Shown here piece after piece: positions 40,984 to 49,890 of a DNA stretch of 64,000 bases. The notes beneath the pieces were generated by a model. It saw only the letters and a list, made by a program, of their open reading frames with translations, was not told the DNA's origin and did not search any database. The position numbers and the translations under genes are program-made. The DNA is from HT1-32 sp040219025 (GTDB taxonomy: Bacteria; Pseudomonadota; Alphaproteobacteria; Rhodospirillales; HT1-32), in assembly GCA_040219025.1 (NCBI GenBank), contig JAVJTE010000020.1:1185229-1249228 (forward strand), written 5' to 3'. Numbering within the stretch: the stretch's first letter is position 1; the number at the start of each line of letters is the position of its first letter.

Positions 40984-41496
40984 CTATCGTTGGCGGCGCA
41001 GCAGGTCGCGTAATGAAGATTTCGCAGCCATGATAGCAGCCGATCCCTGACATTCCATGATCGCGTCATCAAGTTCGGGCGGTTTCGGTCGGCCACCGTC
41101 AAATACCTTGATGCGCTTGACCAGGTCGCCCTGCAGCGCCTGATTGAAATCAGGTTTCAGTACCCGGCCATAATCCTGCACCTGAATGACGCCCTGACGA
41201 TCGGCGGCGGGGGGATTTGCCGAAAAGGCGAACTGGATTTTCTCGTTCAGGCGGGGATAGATGCGGCAGACATAGGTCGCATGTTTGGCCGCAGTGATCA
41301 GGACATCAACAATAACAAAATGAATGCCGTTCTGAACCGGGACAGTCGTTGTCGGCAGCTGCAGCCAGATCTGCTGATCCGGGTCAATGTCGACTTTCTC
41401 GCCTCCGGAACCGGCCTGGGCATAGGCAGATCCGGTACCGGCAGAGGCCGTCGCAAACAGCGCCAGAATCGACAGGAGCAGGAGACGTTTCATCAT
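40984..41496 (-). CDS. Hypothetical exported protein
   Basis: The 170-residue protein has a clear signal peptide (MKRLLLLSILALFATASAGT, cleaved after AYAQ). The mature part includes DPDQQIWLQLPTTTVPVQNG, IHFVIVDVLITAAKHATYVC and KIQFAFSANPPAADRQGVIQ, and ends with a basic SLRDLLRRQR. I do not recognise the family; the sequence of two hydrophobic strands around FVIVDVLI faintly recalls FliL-type proteins, but that is weak. AGGA lies 7 bases before ATG 41496, which I chose over ATG 41511. It lies 12 bases upstream of the NDUFAF5-like gene and probably heads that operon. Confidence 0.7.
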   Translation of the reverse strand: MMKRLLLLSILALFATASAGTGSAYAQAGSGGEKVDIDPDQQIWLQLPTTTVPVQNGIHFVIVDVLITAAKHATYVCRIYPRLNEKIQFAFSANPPAADRQGVIQVQDYGRVLKPDFNQALQGDLVKRIKVFDGGRPKPPELDDAIMECQGSAAIMAAKSSLRDLLRRQR

Positions 41497-41721
41497 CAGT
41501 TTATCCTTCATGGCCGGACCATCGTTATCCGGATGCCGGCGGGCAGGCCCGGAACCTGTCCTGTTATTGCGGGTTTGTCCGGGGATTTCTATATCGGTTT
41601 ATCACATCTGCGTGTGGTTGCTTCAGGGATATGGGGTGTTGCTGGGCTCCCTTCACGTCAAAACCCTCCCTGTGGCCGCAGTATCACCTCTCCGGTTTCA
41701 TGGATGAGGTGATGACCCGAC

Positions 41722-42504
41722 ATGCCATTATGGCCCGCCAGCCTGTCATTCCACCAGATTGCCATGGTGGCACCCGGTCTGTTCCGGCGTGGCCTTGATC
41801 TGTTGCTGCCGCCACGCTGTGCGTCCTGCGGTGGCCTGATCGACGGGGCGCATCTGCTGTGCATCACCTGCTGGCGGTCGATCAGGCAGATCGCTCCGCC
41901 GCTCTGTGCGTCCTGCGGTTTCCCGTTCGACTTCGATGCCGGGGCTGACGCCCGCTGCGCAGATTGTCTGGCAGAACCGCCGGCCTACCATCAGGCGCGT
42001 GCGGCGCTGGTTTATGATGACGCCAGCAGACCGGCGATCCTGTCCTTCAAGCATGGCGACCGGACGGACAGCGTATTTACACTGGCCCGGCTGATGATGC
42101 AGGCCGGGCGCGAGCAGATTATGGCTGCTGACCTGCTGGTTCCTGTGCCCCTGCATCATCGTCGGCTTTTCATCCGCCGCTACAATCAGTCAGCCCTGCT
42201 GGCACAGGCTATTGGTCGTCTGATGAGCCGCCCGGTGCTGCTCGATGCATTGCACCGGCATCGGGCAACGGCCAGTCAGGGCAGGCTGGGACGCCGCCAG
42301 CGACAGCGGAACGTGGCCGGTGCGATATCTGTACCTGATACCCGGCGAGGGGCTGTCGCGGGCAAACGGATTTTGCTGATCGATGATGTGATGACCACCG
42401 GGGCGACGGTTTCGGTCTGTGCCCGGGCGCTGCGCCGGGGTGGTGCCTGTCAGGTTGATGTTCTCACAATTGCGCGCGTTGTGCGATTGTCAGGCGGATC
42501 ATAA
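41722..42504 (+). CDS. ComF family phosphoribosyltransferase-like protein
   Basis: The 260-residue ComF family protein has an N-terminal zinc-finger region with Cys pairs in PPRCASCGGLIDG, LLCITCWRS, PPLCASCGFPFD and ARCADCLAEPP, and a phosphoribosyltransferase domain with the PRPP loop RILLIDDVMTTGATVSVCAR. PVPLHHRRLFIRRYNQSALL is characteristic. In transformable bacteria ComF takes part in DNA uptake, but most alphaproteobacterial copies are of unknown role. It starts a plus-strand run with grxC 57 bases behind. The in-frame ATG at 41764 is an alternative start. Confidence 0.92.
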   Translation: MPLWPASLSFHQIAMVAPGLFRRGLDLLLPPRCASCGGLIDGAHLLCITCWRSIRQIAPPLCASCGFPFDFDAGADARCADCLAEPPAYHQARAALVYDDASRPAILSFKHGDRTDSVFTLARLMMQAGREQIMAADLLVPVPLHHRRLFIRRYNQSALLAQAIGRLMSRPVLLDALHRHRATASQGRLGRRQRQRNVAGAISVPDTRRGAVAGKRILLIDDVMTTGATVSVCARALRRGGACQVDVLTIARVVRLSGGS

Positions 42505-42561
42505 TTGCAGAACGCTCGGGAAGTCTTATATGGTCGGGAAACCTTTTCCGGAGACTGACCT

Positions 42562-42825
42562 ATGGCTGAAGTGAAAATTTACTCAAGTATGCTCTGTGGT
42601 TTCTGCTGGCGGGCAAAAGGCCTGCTGGACAAGAAAGGCATCAAATACAACGAGATCGATGTCACGATGGATGCCGCGAAAAAGCAGGAAATGACCAAGC
42701 TGGCCGGTGGCAAGACATCGGTTCCCCAGATTTTCATTGATGGCGAACATGTCGGCGGCTGTGACGACCTGTTCAATCTGGATGGTGCCGGGCGACTTGA
42801 CCAGATGTTGGGTGTCCACGGCTAG
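42562..42825 (+). CDS. grxC: Glutaredoxin 3
   Basis: GrxC is a small glutathione-dependent thiol reductase. The 87-residue protein has the active site Cys12-Gly-Phe-Cys15 in SMLCGFCWRAKGLL, in place of the E. coli CPYC. The glutathione-binding TSVPQIFIDGEHVGGCDDLF carries the conserved cis-proline and an extra Cys. Length and order (comF-grxC) are normal. Its stop overlaps the stop of the convergent methyltransferase gene by four bases. Confidence 0.95.
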   Translation: MAEVKIYSSMLCGFCWRAKGLLDKKGIKYNEIDVTMDAAKKQEMTKLAGGKTSVPQIFIDGEHVGGCDDLFNLDGAGRLDQMLGVHG

Positions 42826-43373
42826 GCCAGCGGGATATCGGCAGGGCAGGTTCCCCTGACCGCGCAGATGCGCTGGCGGACAGCGGGTGACGGATCAGCG
42901 GTCCGTCCCTGTTCAAAAGCGACGACGGTCAGACCCGCAGCCCGCTCCAGCAATTCAGCTTCCCGGAGCAGGAAGGCGGGACGGGACGGTTTTCCGAAAG
43001 CCTCGTTGCCGCTGGCGAAGGTTTCATAAATCAGGACCCCGCCATCGGCGAGCGATGACAGGATCTGCGGAAACAGCGGACGGTGCAGATAGTTCGAGAC
43101 AATGATGCCGTCGAATTCTCTCTCGTCAAACGGCCAGACTGCGCCTTCAGCTTCGAGATCATGTTCCAGAACCTTCACATTCTTCAGGTCTGACAGCAGT
43201 TCCAGGGCTGCTGAATTGCGGTCGAGGGCAACCACCGCATAACCCAGCCCGGCAGCCAGTCGCGTATGCCGGCCCTGTCCGCAGGCCAGATCAAGTATGA
43301 TCCCCCCGTCCCGGACAAGTCGTATATAATTTGTGACCCATGGTGAAGGCCGGGGTTCTGCCGGTTCAGTCAT
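42822..43373 (-). CDS. Small class I SAM-dependent methyltransferase, TehB-like
   Basis: The 183-residue protein has the SAM-binding motif GGIILDLACGQGRHTRLAAG, the acidic residue after strand two in VVALDRNSAALELL, then LEHDLEAEGAVWPFDEREFD and GIIVSNYLHRPLFPQILSSL. The target is unknown; similar small proteins are annotated as TehB-like or UbiE/COQ5-like. It lies on the opposite strand between grxC and the DUF1178 gene, where many alphaproteobacteria carry a carbon-nitrogen hydrolase gene. Confidence 0.85.
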   Translation of the reverse strand: MTEPAEPRPSPWVTNYIRLVRDGGIILDLACGQGRHTRLAAGLGYAVVALDRNSAALELLSDLKNVKVLEHDLEAEGAVWPFDEREFDGIIVSNYLHRPLFPQILSSLADGGVLIYETFASGNEAFGKPSRPAFLLREAELLERAAGLTVVAFEQGRTADPSPAVRQRICAVRGTCPADIPLA

Positions 43374-43444
43374 GTTTATTTGATCCTATCATTTGACCCG
43401 CATCATGCAGAGGACTACATGCGATACAGGATCGGAGAGTTTCA

Positions 43445-43891
43445 ATGATGAAGTTTTCCCTGCGTTGTGCGCAGGAGCATGAATTCGAGAGCTGGTTCAG
43501 CGGCAACGACGCTTTTGACAGGCTGATCGCTGTCGGTGAAGTGACCTGCCCGGTATGCGGTAACGGCGATGTTGAAAAGGCGCTGATGGCGCCCCGTCTG
43601 TCGTCGTCGACGAAGAAGGGCCGGCAGGAGGTCATGCCGCCGGAGCCGGCAAAAGCCGCCCTGCCGATGGATGTGAAGGTCCGGACCGCATTGCATGAAC
43701 TGCGGCGGGTGGTTGAACAGAATTGTGATTATGTCGGGGACCGATTTGCCGAAGAGGCCCGTAATATTCACAACGGCGAGTCCGAGGCGAGAGGAATCTA
43801 TGGCGAGGCAACGCCGGAAGAAACCGAGAAACTTGCTGATGACGGTGTCGAAATTCAGGCTATTCCCTGGTTGCCGAAATCCGATGCGTGA
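43445..43891 (+). CDS. DUF1178 family protein
   Basis: The 148-residue protein belongs to DUF1178, a family common in alphaproteobacteria near ubiG and lysC. The N-terminus MMKFSLRCAQEHEFESWFSG has a Cys that with CPVCGNGDVEKALMAPRLSS could form a zinc ribbon. A disordered linker follows, then the helical VKVRTALHELRRVVEQNCDY and VGDRFAEEARNIHNGESEAR. The function is unknown. ATG 43445 is followed directly by a second ATG. Confidence 0.92.
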   Translation: MMKFSLRCAQEHEFESWFSGNDAFDRLIAVGEVTCPVCGNGDVEKALMAPRLSSSTKKGRQEVMPPEPAKAALPMDVKVRTALHELRRVVEQNCDYVGDRFAEEARNIHNGESEARGIYGEATPEETEKLADDGVEIQAIPWLPKSDA

Positions 43892-43903
43892 TCTCGCGGC
43901 GGG

Positions 43904-44662
43904 TCAGGCCTGCCGGGTTGCGACGGCCATGTAATTGACCGCAAGATCATCTGACAGCCGCCAGCGGTCGCTGACCGGATTGTAACTGACGCCGCGTATT
44001 TCGGTCAGTTCCATCCCGCGGGAGCGGAGCGCGCCGGCAATCTCCGAAGGGCGGACAAATTTGCGCCACTGGTGGGTGCCGCGGGGCAGCCACCGGAGAA
44101 TATATTCTGCCCCGACAATGGCGAGGGCGAAGGATTTCGGTGTGCGGTTGAGGGTGGCGACGACCATCAGTCCGCCCGGGCGGACCAGTTCGGCACAGGA
44201 CCCCAGAAACAGATCGACATCGGCGACATGCTCGACCACTTCGCAGTTCAGAACCGCGTCGAACGGCTTCTCCCCTGCGGCTACCATTTCCTCGATCCGT
44301 CCCGCACGATAATCGATATCCAGCCCCATCTGGCGGGCATGGGCGGCGGCAATGCCGATATTGCGTTCGGAGGCATCGACACCCGTCATGCGGGCGCCAA
44401 GCCGTGTCATCGGTTCAGACAACAGCCCGCCGCCACACCCGATATCGAGCAGGCGAAGCCCCTCCAGAGGGCGGTCTGACAGCGGATCACGGTCAAACTG
44501 CCGGCAAAGCCTGTCACGGATAAAGGCCAGACGGACAGGATTGAATTTATGCAGGGGTGCAAACTTGCCGGCCGGGTTCCACCAGTCCTCTGCCATCGCT
44601 TCAAAGCGGGCGATTTCACCTGCATCGGCGGTGCCAGTAATGTCTGCGGCGCTGGTCATCAT
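43904..44662 (-). CDS. ubiG: Ubiquinone biosynthesis O-methyltransferase UbiG
   Basis: UbiG performs both O-methylation steps of ubiquinone synthesis. The 252-residue protein has the N-terminal signature GEIARFEAMAEDWWNPAGKF with PLHKFNPVRLAFIRDRL, the SAM-binding GLRLLDIGCGGGLLSEPMTR, LGARMTGVDASERNIGIAAA, FDAVLNCEVVEHVADVDLFL and the C-terminal AEYILRWLPRGTHQWRKFVR with PSEIAGALR. ATG 44662 or 44659 matches the family start; the frame is open upstream without homology. It is divergent from lysC with a 178-base gap. Confidence 0.96.
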   Translation of the reverse strand: MMTSAADITGTADAGEIARFEAMAEDWWNPAGKFAPLHKFNPVRLAFIRDRLCRQFDRDPLSDRPLEGLRLLDIGCGGGLLSEPMTRLGARMTGVDASERNIGIAAAHARQMGLDIDYRAGRIEEMVAAGEKPFDAVLNCEVVEHVADVDLFLGSCAELVRPGGLMVVATLNRTPKSFALAIVGAEYILRWLPRGTHQWRKFVRPSEIAGALRSRGMELTEIRGVSYNPVSDRWRLSDDLAVNYMAVATRQA

Positions 44663-44840
44663 GGGCTGACTCGATTTATTATTTGCACCAGAGGTGAGGC
44701 GCAAATACGCAGAGGTCAACCGATAATCCTCAGGAATGTGATGTGAAAAATGTTTCCGGCACTTCTCATTGCCGCAGACACCCGTTATAACCGCGCCGCC
44801 CTTGCCAAGGGCCTGTCTTCAGTGAGGGATTGCTATTCAG

Positions 44841-46067
44841 ATGGCACGAATTGTCCAGAAATTCGGCGGAACGTCGGTTGCCGATATCGACCGTATCAAG
44901 GCGGTTGCCCAGCGGGTCAGGGCGGAATGGGAAAAGGGCCACGAACTGGCCGTTGTCGTCTCCGCCATGTCCGGTGTCACCAACCAGCTGGTTGACTATA
45001 CCCGCCAGACCTCGCCGCTGCATGATGCCCGCGAATATGATGTGGTCGTCAGTGCCGGTGAGCAGATTACGGCAGGCCTGCTGGCTATCGCCCTGCAGGA
45101 AATCGGTGTGCCCGCCCGCTCATGGCTGGGCTGGCAGTTGCCCGTCCACACAGATAACCAGCATGGCAAGGCGCGTATCAAGGCGATTGATACCGATGAA
45201 GTGATCAGGCGTTTCGCAGAGCGTCAGGTCGCCGTCGTTCCCGGATTTCAGGGGCTGGCAAATGATGGCCGGGTCACCACGCTGGGGCGCGGCGGCTCCG
45301 ATACCTCTGCTGTTGCGCTGGCGGCTGCCCTGTCAGCGGATCAGTGTGATATCTATACCGATGTGGACGGGGTTTATACCTCTGATCCCCGGATTGTCAC
45401 AAAAGCACAGCGGCTCAGCCGTATTACATACGAAGAGATGCTGGAGATGGCTTCGCTGGGGGCGAAGGTGCTGCAGACAAGGTCCGTCGAACTGGCGATG
45501 AAGTACAAGGTTCGGCTACAGGTGTTATCGAGTTTTACCGGTGGTCCCGGTACATTGGTTGTAGATGAGGATGAAATCGTGGAACAGGCAATGGTTAGTG
45601 GCATCGCGCACAGCAGCGATGAGGCAAAGATCACCTTGGTGAAGGTTCCCGATCAGCCGGGTGTCGCCGCCAGGATTTTCGGCCCGCTGGCAGAGGCCAG
45701 TGTCAATGTGGACATGATTGTCCAGAACGTCTCCGAAACCGGCGATGCGACGGACATGACCTTCACGGTCCAGAACAGCGATCTGGAACGGGCGGTCTCG
45801 GTGCTTGAGGCAAACCGGGACAAGCTGAACTATCAGTCGCTGGTCCCCGACCGTAATGTTGCGAAGATTTCCGTGGTCGGAGTTGGCATGCGCAGCCATG
45901 CAGGTGTGGCGCAGATGATGTTCCAGGCGCTTGGCGACAAGGGGATCAATATCCAGGTGATCTCGACCTCGGAAATCAAGGTCAGTGTTCTGGTGGCGAA
46001 AGAATATACCGAGCTGGCCATGCGAACGCTGCACACCGCCTATGGCCTAGATGCGCCGGACAGCTGA
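44841..46067 (+). CDS. lysC: Aspartate kinase
   Basis: Aspartokinase catalyses the first step towards lysine, threonine and methionine. The 408-residue monofunctional enzyme has IVQKFGGTSVADIDRIKAVA at the N-terminus, GRVTTLGRGGSDTSAVALAA and IYTDVDGVYTSDPRIVTKAQ in the kinase domain, and two C-terminal ACT domains (ITLVKVPDQPGVAARIFGPL and KISVVGVGMRSHAGVAQMMF) for feedback inhibition. TATAAC at 44786-44791 with TTCTCA 17 bases before it is a possible promoter. ptsP follows after 45 bases, the usual alphaproteobacterial order. Confidence 0.97.
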   Translation: MARIVQKFGGTSVADIDRIKAVAQRVRAEWEKGHELAVVVSAMSGVTNQLVDYTRQTSPLHDAREYDVVVSAGEQITAGLLAIALQEIGVPARSWLGWQLPVHTDNQHGKARIKAIDTDEVIRRFAERQVAVVPGFQGLANDGRVTTLGRGGSDTSAVALAAALSADQCDIYTDVDGVYTSDPRIVTKAQRLSRITYEEMLEMASLGAKVLQTRSVELAMKYKVRLQVLSSFTGGPGTLVVDEDEIVEQAMVSGIAHSSDEAKITLVKVPDQPGVAARIFGPLAEASVNVDMIVQNVSETGDATDMTFTVQNSDLERAVSVLEANRDKLNYQSLVPDRNVAKISVVGVGMRSHAGVAQMMFQALGDKGINIQVISTSEIKVSVLVAKEYTELAMRTLHTAYGLDAPDS

Positions 46068-46095
46068 TCCCGCAACAGACCCTGATTTTTCCGCT

Positions 46096-46111
46096 GTCGC
46101 CGGAGGGCGAC
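46096..46111 (+). promoter_or_regulatory. Hairpin presenting the ptsP ribosome binding site
   Basis: GTCGCC (46096-46101) and GGCGAC (46106-46111) form a perfect 6-bp stem with the tetraloop GGAG, which is the only Shine-Dalgarno-like sequence ahead of the GTG start at 46113. The stem ends one base before the start codon, so folding should hinder ribosome loading. A control role is an inference. Confidence 0.5.
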
Positions 46112-46112
46112 G

Positions 46113-48392
46113 GTGAGCCCGAACATTCCCCTGAATGCAACGGGATCGCGACGCCTGCTGAGCCGCGTCCGCGACCTGATGGCGGGTGGCGGTAATGCGG
46201 AAGAGCGTCTTGATGCGATTGTCCGCATCATTGCCGCCGATCTCGTGGCGGAAGTCTGTTCGGTTTACATCAAACGGGCAGGTGAAGTCCTTGAGCTGTT
46301 CGCAACCCAGGGCCTGAAGCGCGAAGCGATTCACCTGACCCGGCTGCGTGTCGGTGAGGGCCTGATCGGCCTGATCGCGGCAAAGGGCCGACCGCTGGCG
46401 CTGGCGGATGCGAAAAGCCATCCGGGCTTCGCCTATCGCCCGGAAACCGGGGAAGATATCTTTCATTCGCTGATGGGTGTGCCGATCCGTCGCAGCGGAC
46501 GGGTGCTCGGCGTACTGGCTATTCAGAACCGAACCCAGCGTATCTATACGGAAGAAGAGCAGGAAACGCTTGAAACCGTCGCCATGGTGATGGCGGAGCT
46601 GGTGGCCAGCGGCGAGCTGATCGACCGCCAGGAGATGCTGCAGGCAGATGGCAATGCTACTCTGCCGATGCGGCTTGCGGGCATCCGGCTGAATGGTGGC
46701 CTGGCCTCTGGCGAGGCGGTATCGCATCGCCCGAGGATTGTCGTTCAGCGCCTTGTCGCCGAGGATGTCGATGTTGAAATCGAACGCCTTGAAACGGCGA
46801 TCAGGTCCATGCGGGCCGGGCTGGACAGGATGTTCAGGGCACCCGACCTGCGCGGGCGGGGCGAACTGGGCGAGGTGATGGAAACCTATCGCATGCTGGC
46901 CGGTGATGCGGGCTGGATTGCGAGAATTTCCGACATGATCCGCAAGGCCGGCCTGTCGGCCGAAGGTGCCGTGCAGCGGGTCCAGAACCAGATGCGCGAC
47001 CGGATGCAGGCCGTTGCCGACCCTTATCTCCGGGAACGGCTGTCGGATCTTGAGGATGTCGGCAACCGCCTGATGCAGTATCTGACCGGTGAAGTGTCGG
47101 CGGCGCTGCGCAAGGATCTGCCCGACCGGTTCATTCTGGTGGCCCGCGATCTCGGGCCTGCCGATCTGCTGGAATATGACCGCAGCAAGATGGCCGGTGT
47201 TGTGCTGGAAGCCGGTTCACCGGTTTCCCATGTCGCGATCATCGCCAGGGCACTGGACCTGCCGATGGTCGGCCGGCTGGAAGCCGGTGTGGCAATTATC
47301 GATCCGGGTGATCCGGTTATCGTTGATGCGGATAACTCCCAGGTCTTTGTCCGCCCGGGCGAGGATGTCCAGGCCGCTTTCCGCAGCAACATGGCGTTGC
47401 GCGAACAGAAGCGGGTGGAATACCAGGGGCTGCGTGACAAGCCCGCCTGTTCACAGGACGGCGTTTTTGTCGCGCTGAATGTCAATGCCGGCCTGCAGGC
47501 GGATGTCGGCCAGCTTGACAGCGCCGGGGCGGAGGGAATTGGCCTGTACCGGACGGAAATCGCCTTCATGTCGCGACCGAAACTGCCGGGCGTCGGTGAA
47601 CAGGTTGAACTCTACAAGCGCATCCTTGATCTGGCGGGTGACAAACCGGTGGTGTTTCGCACGCTGGATGTCGGCGGCGACAAGGTTCTGCCCTACTGGA
47701 AGGGGCAGAAGGAGGAAAACCCGGCGATGGGCTGGCGCTCGATCCGGATCGCTCTCGATCGTCCGGGGCTGCTGCGGCAGCAGCTGCGTGCCCTGTTGCG
47801 CGCGGCTGCGGGAAAGACGCTGCGGGTCATGTTCCCGATGATTGCCGAGGTGACGGAGCTGGATGCGGCGCGCAACATTCTGGATATCGAGATGTCGCGG
47901 GCCCGCCGGATGCAGCATGAACTGCCGGCGAGGGTCGAGGTCGGCACCATGCTGGAAGTTCCCTCGCTTGCATTCCAGCTTGATGCGCTGCTGCCGCGGA
48001 TCGATTTTCTGTCGATCGGCAGCAACGATCTTCTCCAGTTCTTCTTTGCCTTCGACCGGGGCAATGCCCGCCTGTCGGAACGGTATGATCCCCTGTCACC
48101 TGCTGCACTCAGCCTGCTCAGGATGATTGTCGACAAATGCGACTCGGCAGGTGTTCGCTGCACACTTTGCGGGGAAATGGGCGGGGCCCCGATTGATGCA
48201 ATGGCGCTGATCGCACTGGGGTACAGATCGCTTTCCATGTCACCGCCGTCAATCGGACCGGTCAAGGCAATGGTCCGCCAGCTGTCAGTAGCCCGGACAC
48301 GGGCGTTTCTCCTGCCGCTTTTGTCCTCTCCGGAGCATAGTCTGAGAGAGCAGCTGCGGGCATTTTCTGCTGATCACGGCGTGTCGGTTTAG
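46113..48392 (+). CDS. ptsP: Phosphoenolpyruvate-protein phosphotransferase PtsP (enzyme I-Ntr)
   Basis: PtsP takes phosphate from PEP and starts the nitrogen-related PTS relay. The 759-residue protein has an N-terminal GAF sensor domain (about residues 20-160; RLRVGEGLIGLIAAKGRPLA, LMGVPIRRSGRVLGVLAIQN) and an enzyme I part. The phosphorylated His373 lies in EAGSPVSHVAIIARALDLPM. The PEP-binding barrel has GIGLYRTEIAFMSR, RTLDVGGDKVLPYWKGQKEE-like RTLDVGGDKVLPYW, VGTMLEVPSLAFQLDALLPR and the active Cys in RCTLCGEMGGAP. Translation starts at a GTG with GGAG in a hairpin loop upstream. It follows lysC. Confidence 0.96.
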   Translation: MSPNIPLNATGSRRLLSRVRDLMAGGGNAEERLDAIVRIIAADLVAEVCSVYIKRAGEVLELFATQGLKREAIHLTRLRVGEGLIGLIAAKGRPLALADAKSHPGFAYRPETGEDIFHSLMGVPIRRSGRVLGVLAIQNRTQRIYTEEEQETLETVAMVMAELVASGELIDRQEMLQADGNATLPMRLAGIRLNGGLASGEAVSHRPRIVVQRLVAEDVDVEIERLETAIRSMRAGLDRMFRAPDLRGRGELGEVMETYRMLAGDAGWIARISDMIRKAGLSAEGAVQRVQNQMRDRMQAVADPYLRERLSDLEDVGNRLMQYLTGEVSAALRKDLPDRFILVARDLGPADLLEYDRSKMAGVVLEAGSPVSHVAIIARALDLPMVGRLEAGVAIIDPGDPVIVDADNSQVFVRPGEDVQAAFRSNMALREQKRVEYQGLRDKPACSQDGVFVALNVNAGLQADVGQLDSAGAEGIGLYRTEIAFMSRPKLPGVGEQVELYKRILDLAGDKPVVFRTLDVGGDKVLPYWKGQKEENPAMGWRSIRIALDRPGLLRQQLRALLRAAAGKTLRVMFPMIAEVTELDAARNILDIEMSRARRMQHELPARVEVGTMLEVPSLAFQLDALLPRIDFLSIGSNDLLQFFFAFDRGNARLSERYDPLSPAALSLLRMIVDKCDSAGVRCTLCGEMGGAPIDAMALIALGYRSLSMSPPSIGPVKAMVRQLSVARTRAFLLPLLSSPEHSLREQLRAFSADHGVSV

Positions 48393-48528
48393 CCTTTCGG
48401 TCCAATGATTGATTGCCAGCGCATGGCAGTCGTTGTTAGAAACGCTTTATTCCGTTTATTTCCGGTATGTCCAGATTGTCAGGTCAGTTGACAGCGCTGG
48501 GCAAACCCGCTTTCCGATGAGGACAAAA

Positions 48529-49827
48529 GTGGCGAAATCCGACGCCAAGGCGCAGCTTGCAGAACCAGAAATCGATGATCGCTTCCGTAAGGGGGTTGGT
48601 TCCCTGTTGCGGGCGACGCGTGTGCGGCTTGGTGAGGATATCCAGGATGTCGCTTCGGTGCTCCGCATTCGCCGGGCCTATCTGGAAGCAATCGAGGATG
48701 GTCGCACCAATGACCTGCCGGGCCTGACCTATGCGATCGGGTTTGTCCGGACCTATGCCGAACATCTTGGCCTCGACGGTGGCGAAGTCGTCCGCAGGTT
48801 CAAGACCGAAGCACAGGCCATGGGGGCCAACAGCGATCTGAAATTTCCCTCACCGGTTCAGGAAGGCCGGATTCCCGGCGGCGCAATCCTGTTTGTGGCA
48901 CTGCTTGTGGCGGTTGGGGCTTATGGCGGATGGTATTATCTGTCCAGTCAGGGCAAGACGATAGCCGATCTGGCACCGGGGCTTTCTGAAAAGCTGACCT
49001 CCATGATGGAGTCCGTCCGGGAGCAGCAGATAGCTGATCCCGGACCCGTCGCTGATCCGGCTCCGGCAGATGAAAAACCTGTGGTCGCCCAGCCCGCACC
49101 ATCGAATGAGCCGGCTCCGGTACAGCCTGCACCGACAGCAGCCGAGCCGCCTGCGACAGCTTCTGATAATTCGGCTTCCGCCCCGGCTGCTGCGCCGGAG
49201 ACAGCATCTGCGACGCCGGCCCCGGCCGAGCCGGCAACAACGTCCCCGGCCGCTGTGGAGTCCGCACCTGCTGTTGCCTCTCCGTCTGCTGAACCGGCCG
49301 GTGAGCCAAAGCCTGCACCGGTGACATCTGCTGATACACAGACTGCGGCGACGTCTGCTGCAACACCGGCTGAGACCCCGTCATCTGCAGCGACTGCGAC
49401 TGGTGCTGCACCTGTGCCGGCCCCGGCTGTTGCTCCCGCCGCTCCGGTAACTGAACCGGCTGTTTCCCCGCAGCAGACACCGGGCAGCCCCTCCACCGGC
49501 GGGCCTGCGGCAGCATCGCCGGAGGCAACCACGGCTTTCGGGTCGCAGGGAACGGATGTCCGGATTGTTCTGCGGGCAGTGCGGGACAGCTGGATCCAGA
49601 TCAGGGAGGCCAATGGTGAACTGGTCAATGCCCAGTTGCTGCGTCCGGGAGAGCGCTACAATGTTCCCAATCGGCCGGGGCTGGTGCTGCTGACCGGTAA
49701 TGCCGGCGGGCTGGAGCTTGTCGTTGACGGAAAGACGGCCCCGCCCCTCGGACCGCAGGGCTCGATCCGCAGAAATGTGGCGCTGGACCCGGCGAAATTG
49801 CTGGCCGGGACCACGACGACAGATTAG
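48529..49827 (+). CDS. rodZ: RodZ-like helix-turn-helix membrane protein
   Basis: The 432-residue bitopic protein has a cytoplasmic Cro/CI-like helix-turn-helix (RKGVGSLLRATRVRLGEDIQ, DVASVLRIRRAYLEAIEDGR, YAIGFVRTYAEHLGLDGGEV), one transmembrane helix (GGAILFVALLVAVGAYGGWY), a long Ala/Pro-rich periplasmic linker of about 170 residues and a C-terminal DUF4115-like domain (VRIVLRAVRDSWIQIREANG). RodZ links MreB to the envelope in rod-shaped cells. I prefer GTG 48529, with AGGA 5 bases upstream, over ATG 48517, which lies across that site. ispG and hisS follow, the same order as in E. coli. Confidence 0.87.
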   Translation: MAKSDAKAQLAEPEIDDRFRKGVGSLLRATRVRLGEDIQDVASVLRIRRAYLEAIEDGRTNDLPGLTYAIGFVRTYAEHLGLDGGEVVRRFKTEAQAMGANSDLKFPSPVQEGRIPGGAILFVALLVAVGAYGGWYYLSSQGKTIADLAPGLSEKLTSMMESVREQQIADPGPVADPAPADEKPVVAQPAPSNEPAPVQPAPTAAEPPATASDNSASAPAAAPETASATPAPAEPATTSPAAVESAPAVASPSAEPAGEPKPAPVTSADTQTAATSAATPAETPSSAATATGAAPVPAPAVAPAAPVTEPAVSPQQTPGSPSTGGPAAASPEATTAFGSQGTDVRIVLRAVRDSWIQIREANGELVNAQLLRPGERYNVPNRPGLVLLTGNAGGLELVVDGKTAPPLGPQGSIRRNVALDPAKLLAGTTTTD

Positions 49828-49890
49828 GGCCTGCAAAATTGCAACAAATCGCCTATATGTGCTGCAAATGACCGGAAACCGGAGCCAGAA

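Noticed and set aside
49021..49540. A tandem DNA repeat in the Ala/Pro-rich part of rodZ
   Set aside because: The stretch is low in protein complexity but shows no regular DNA period; it is a normal flexible periplasmic linker.
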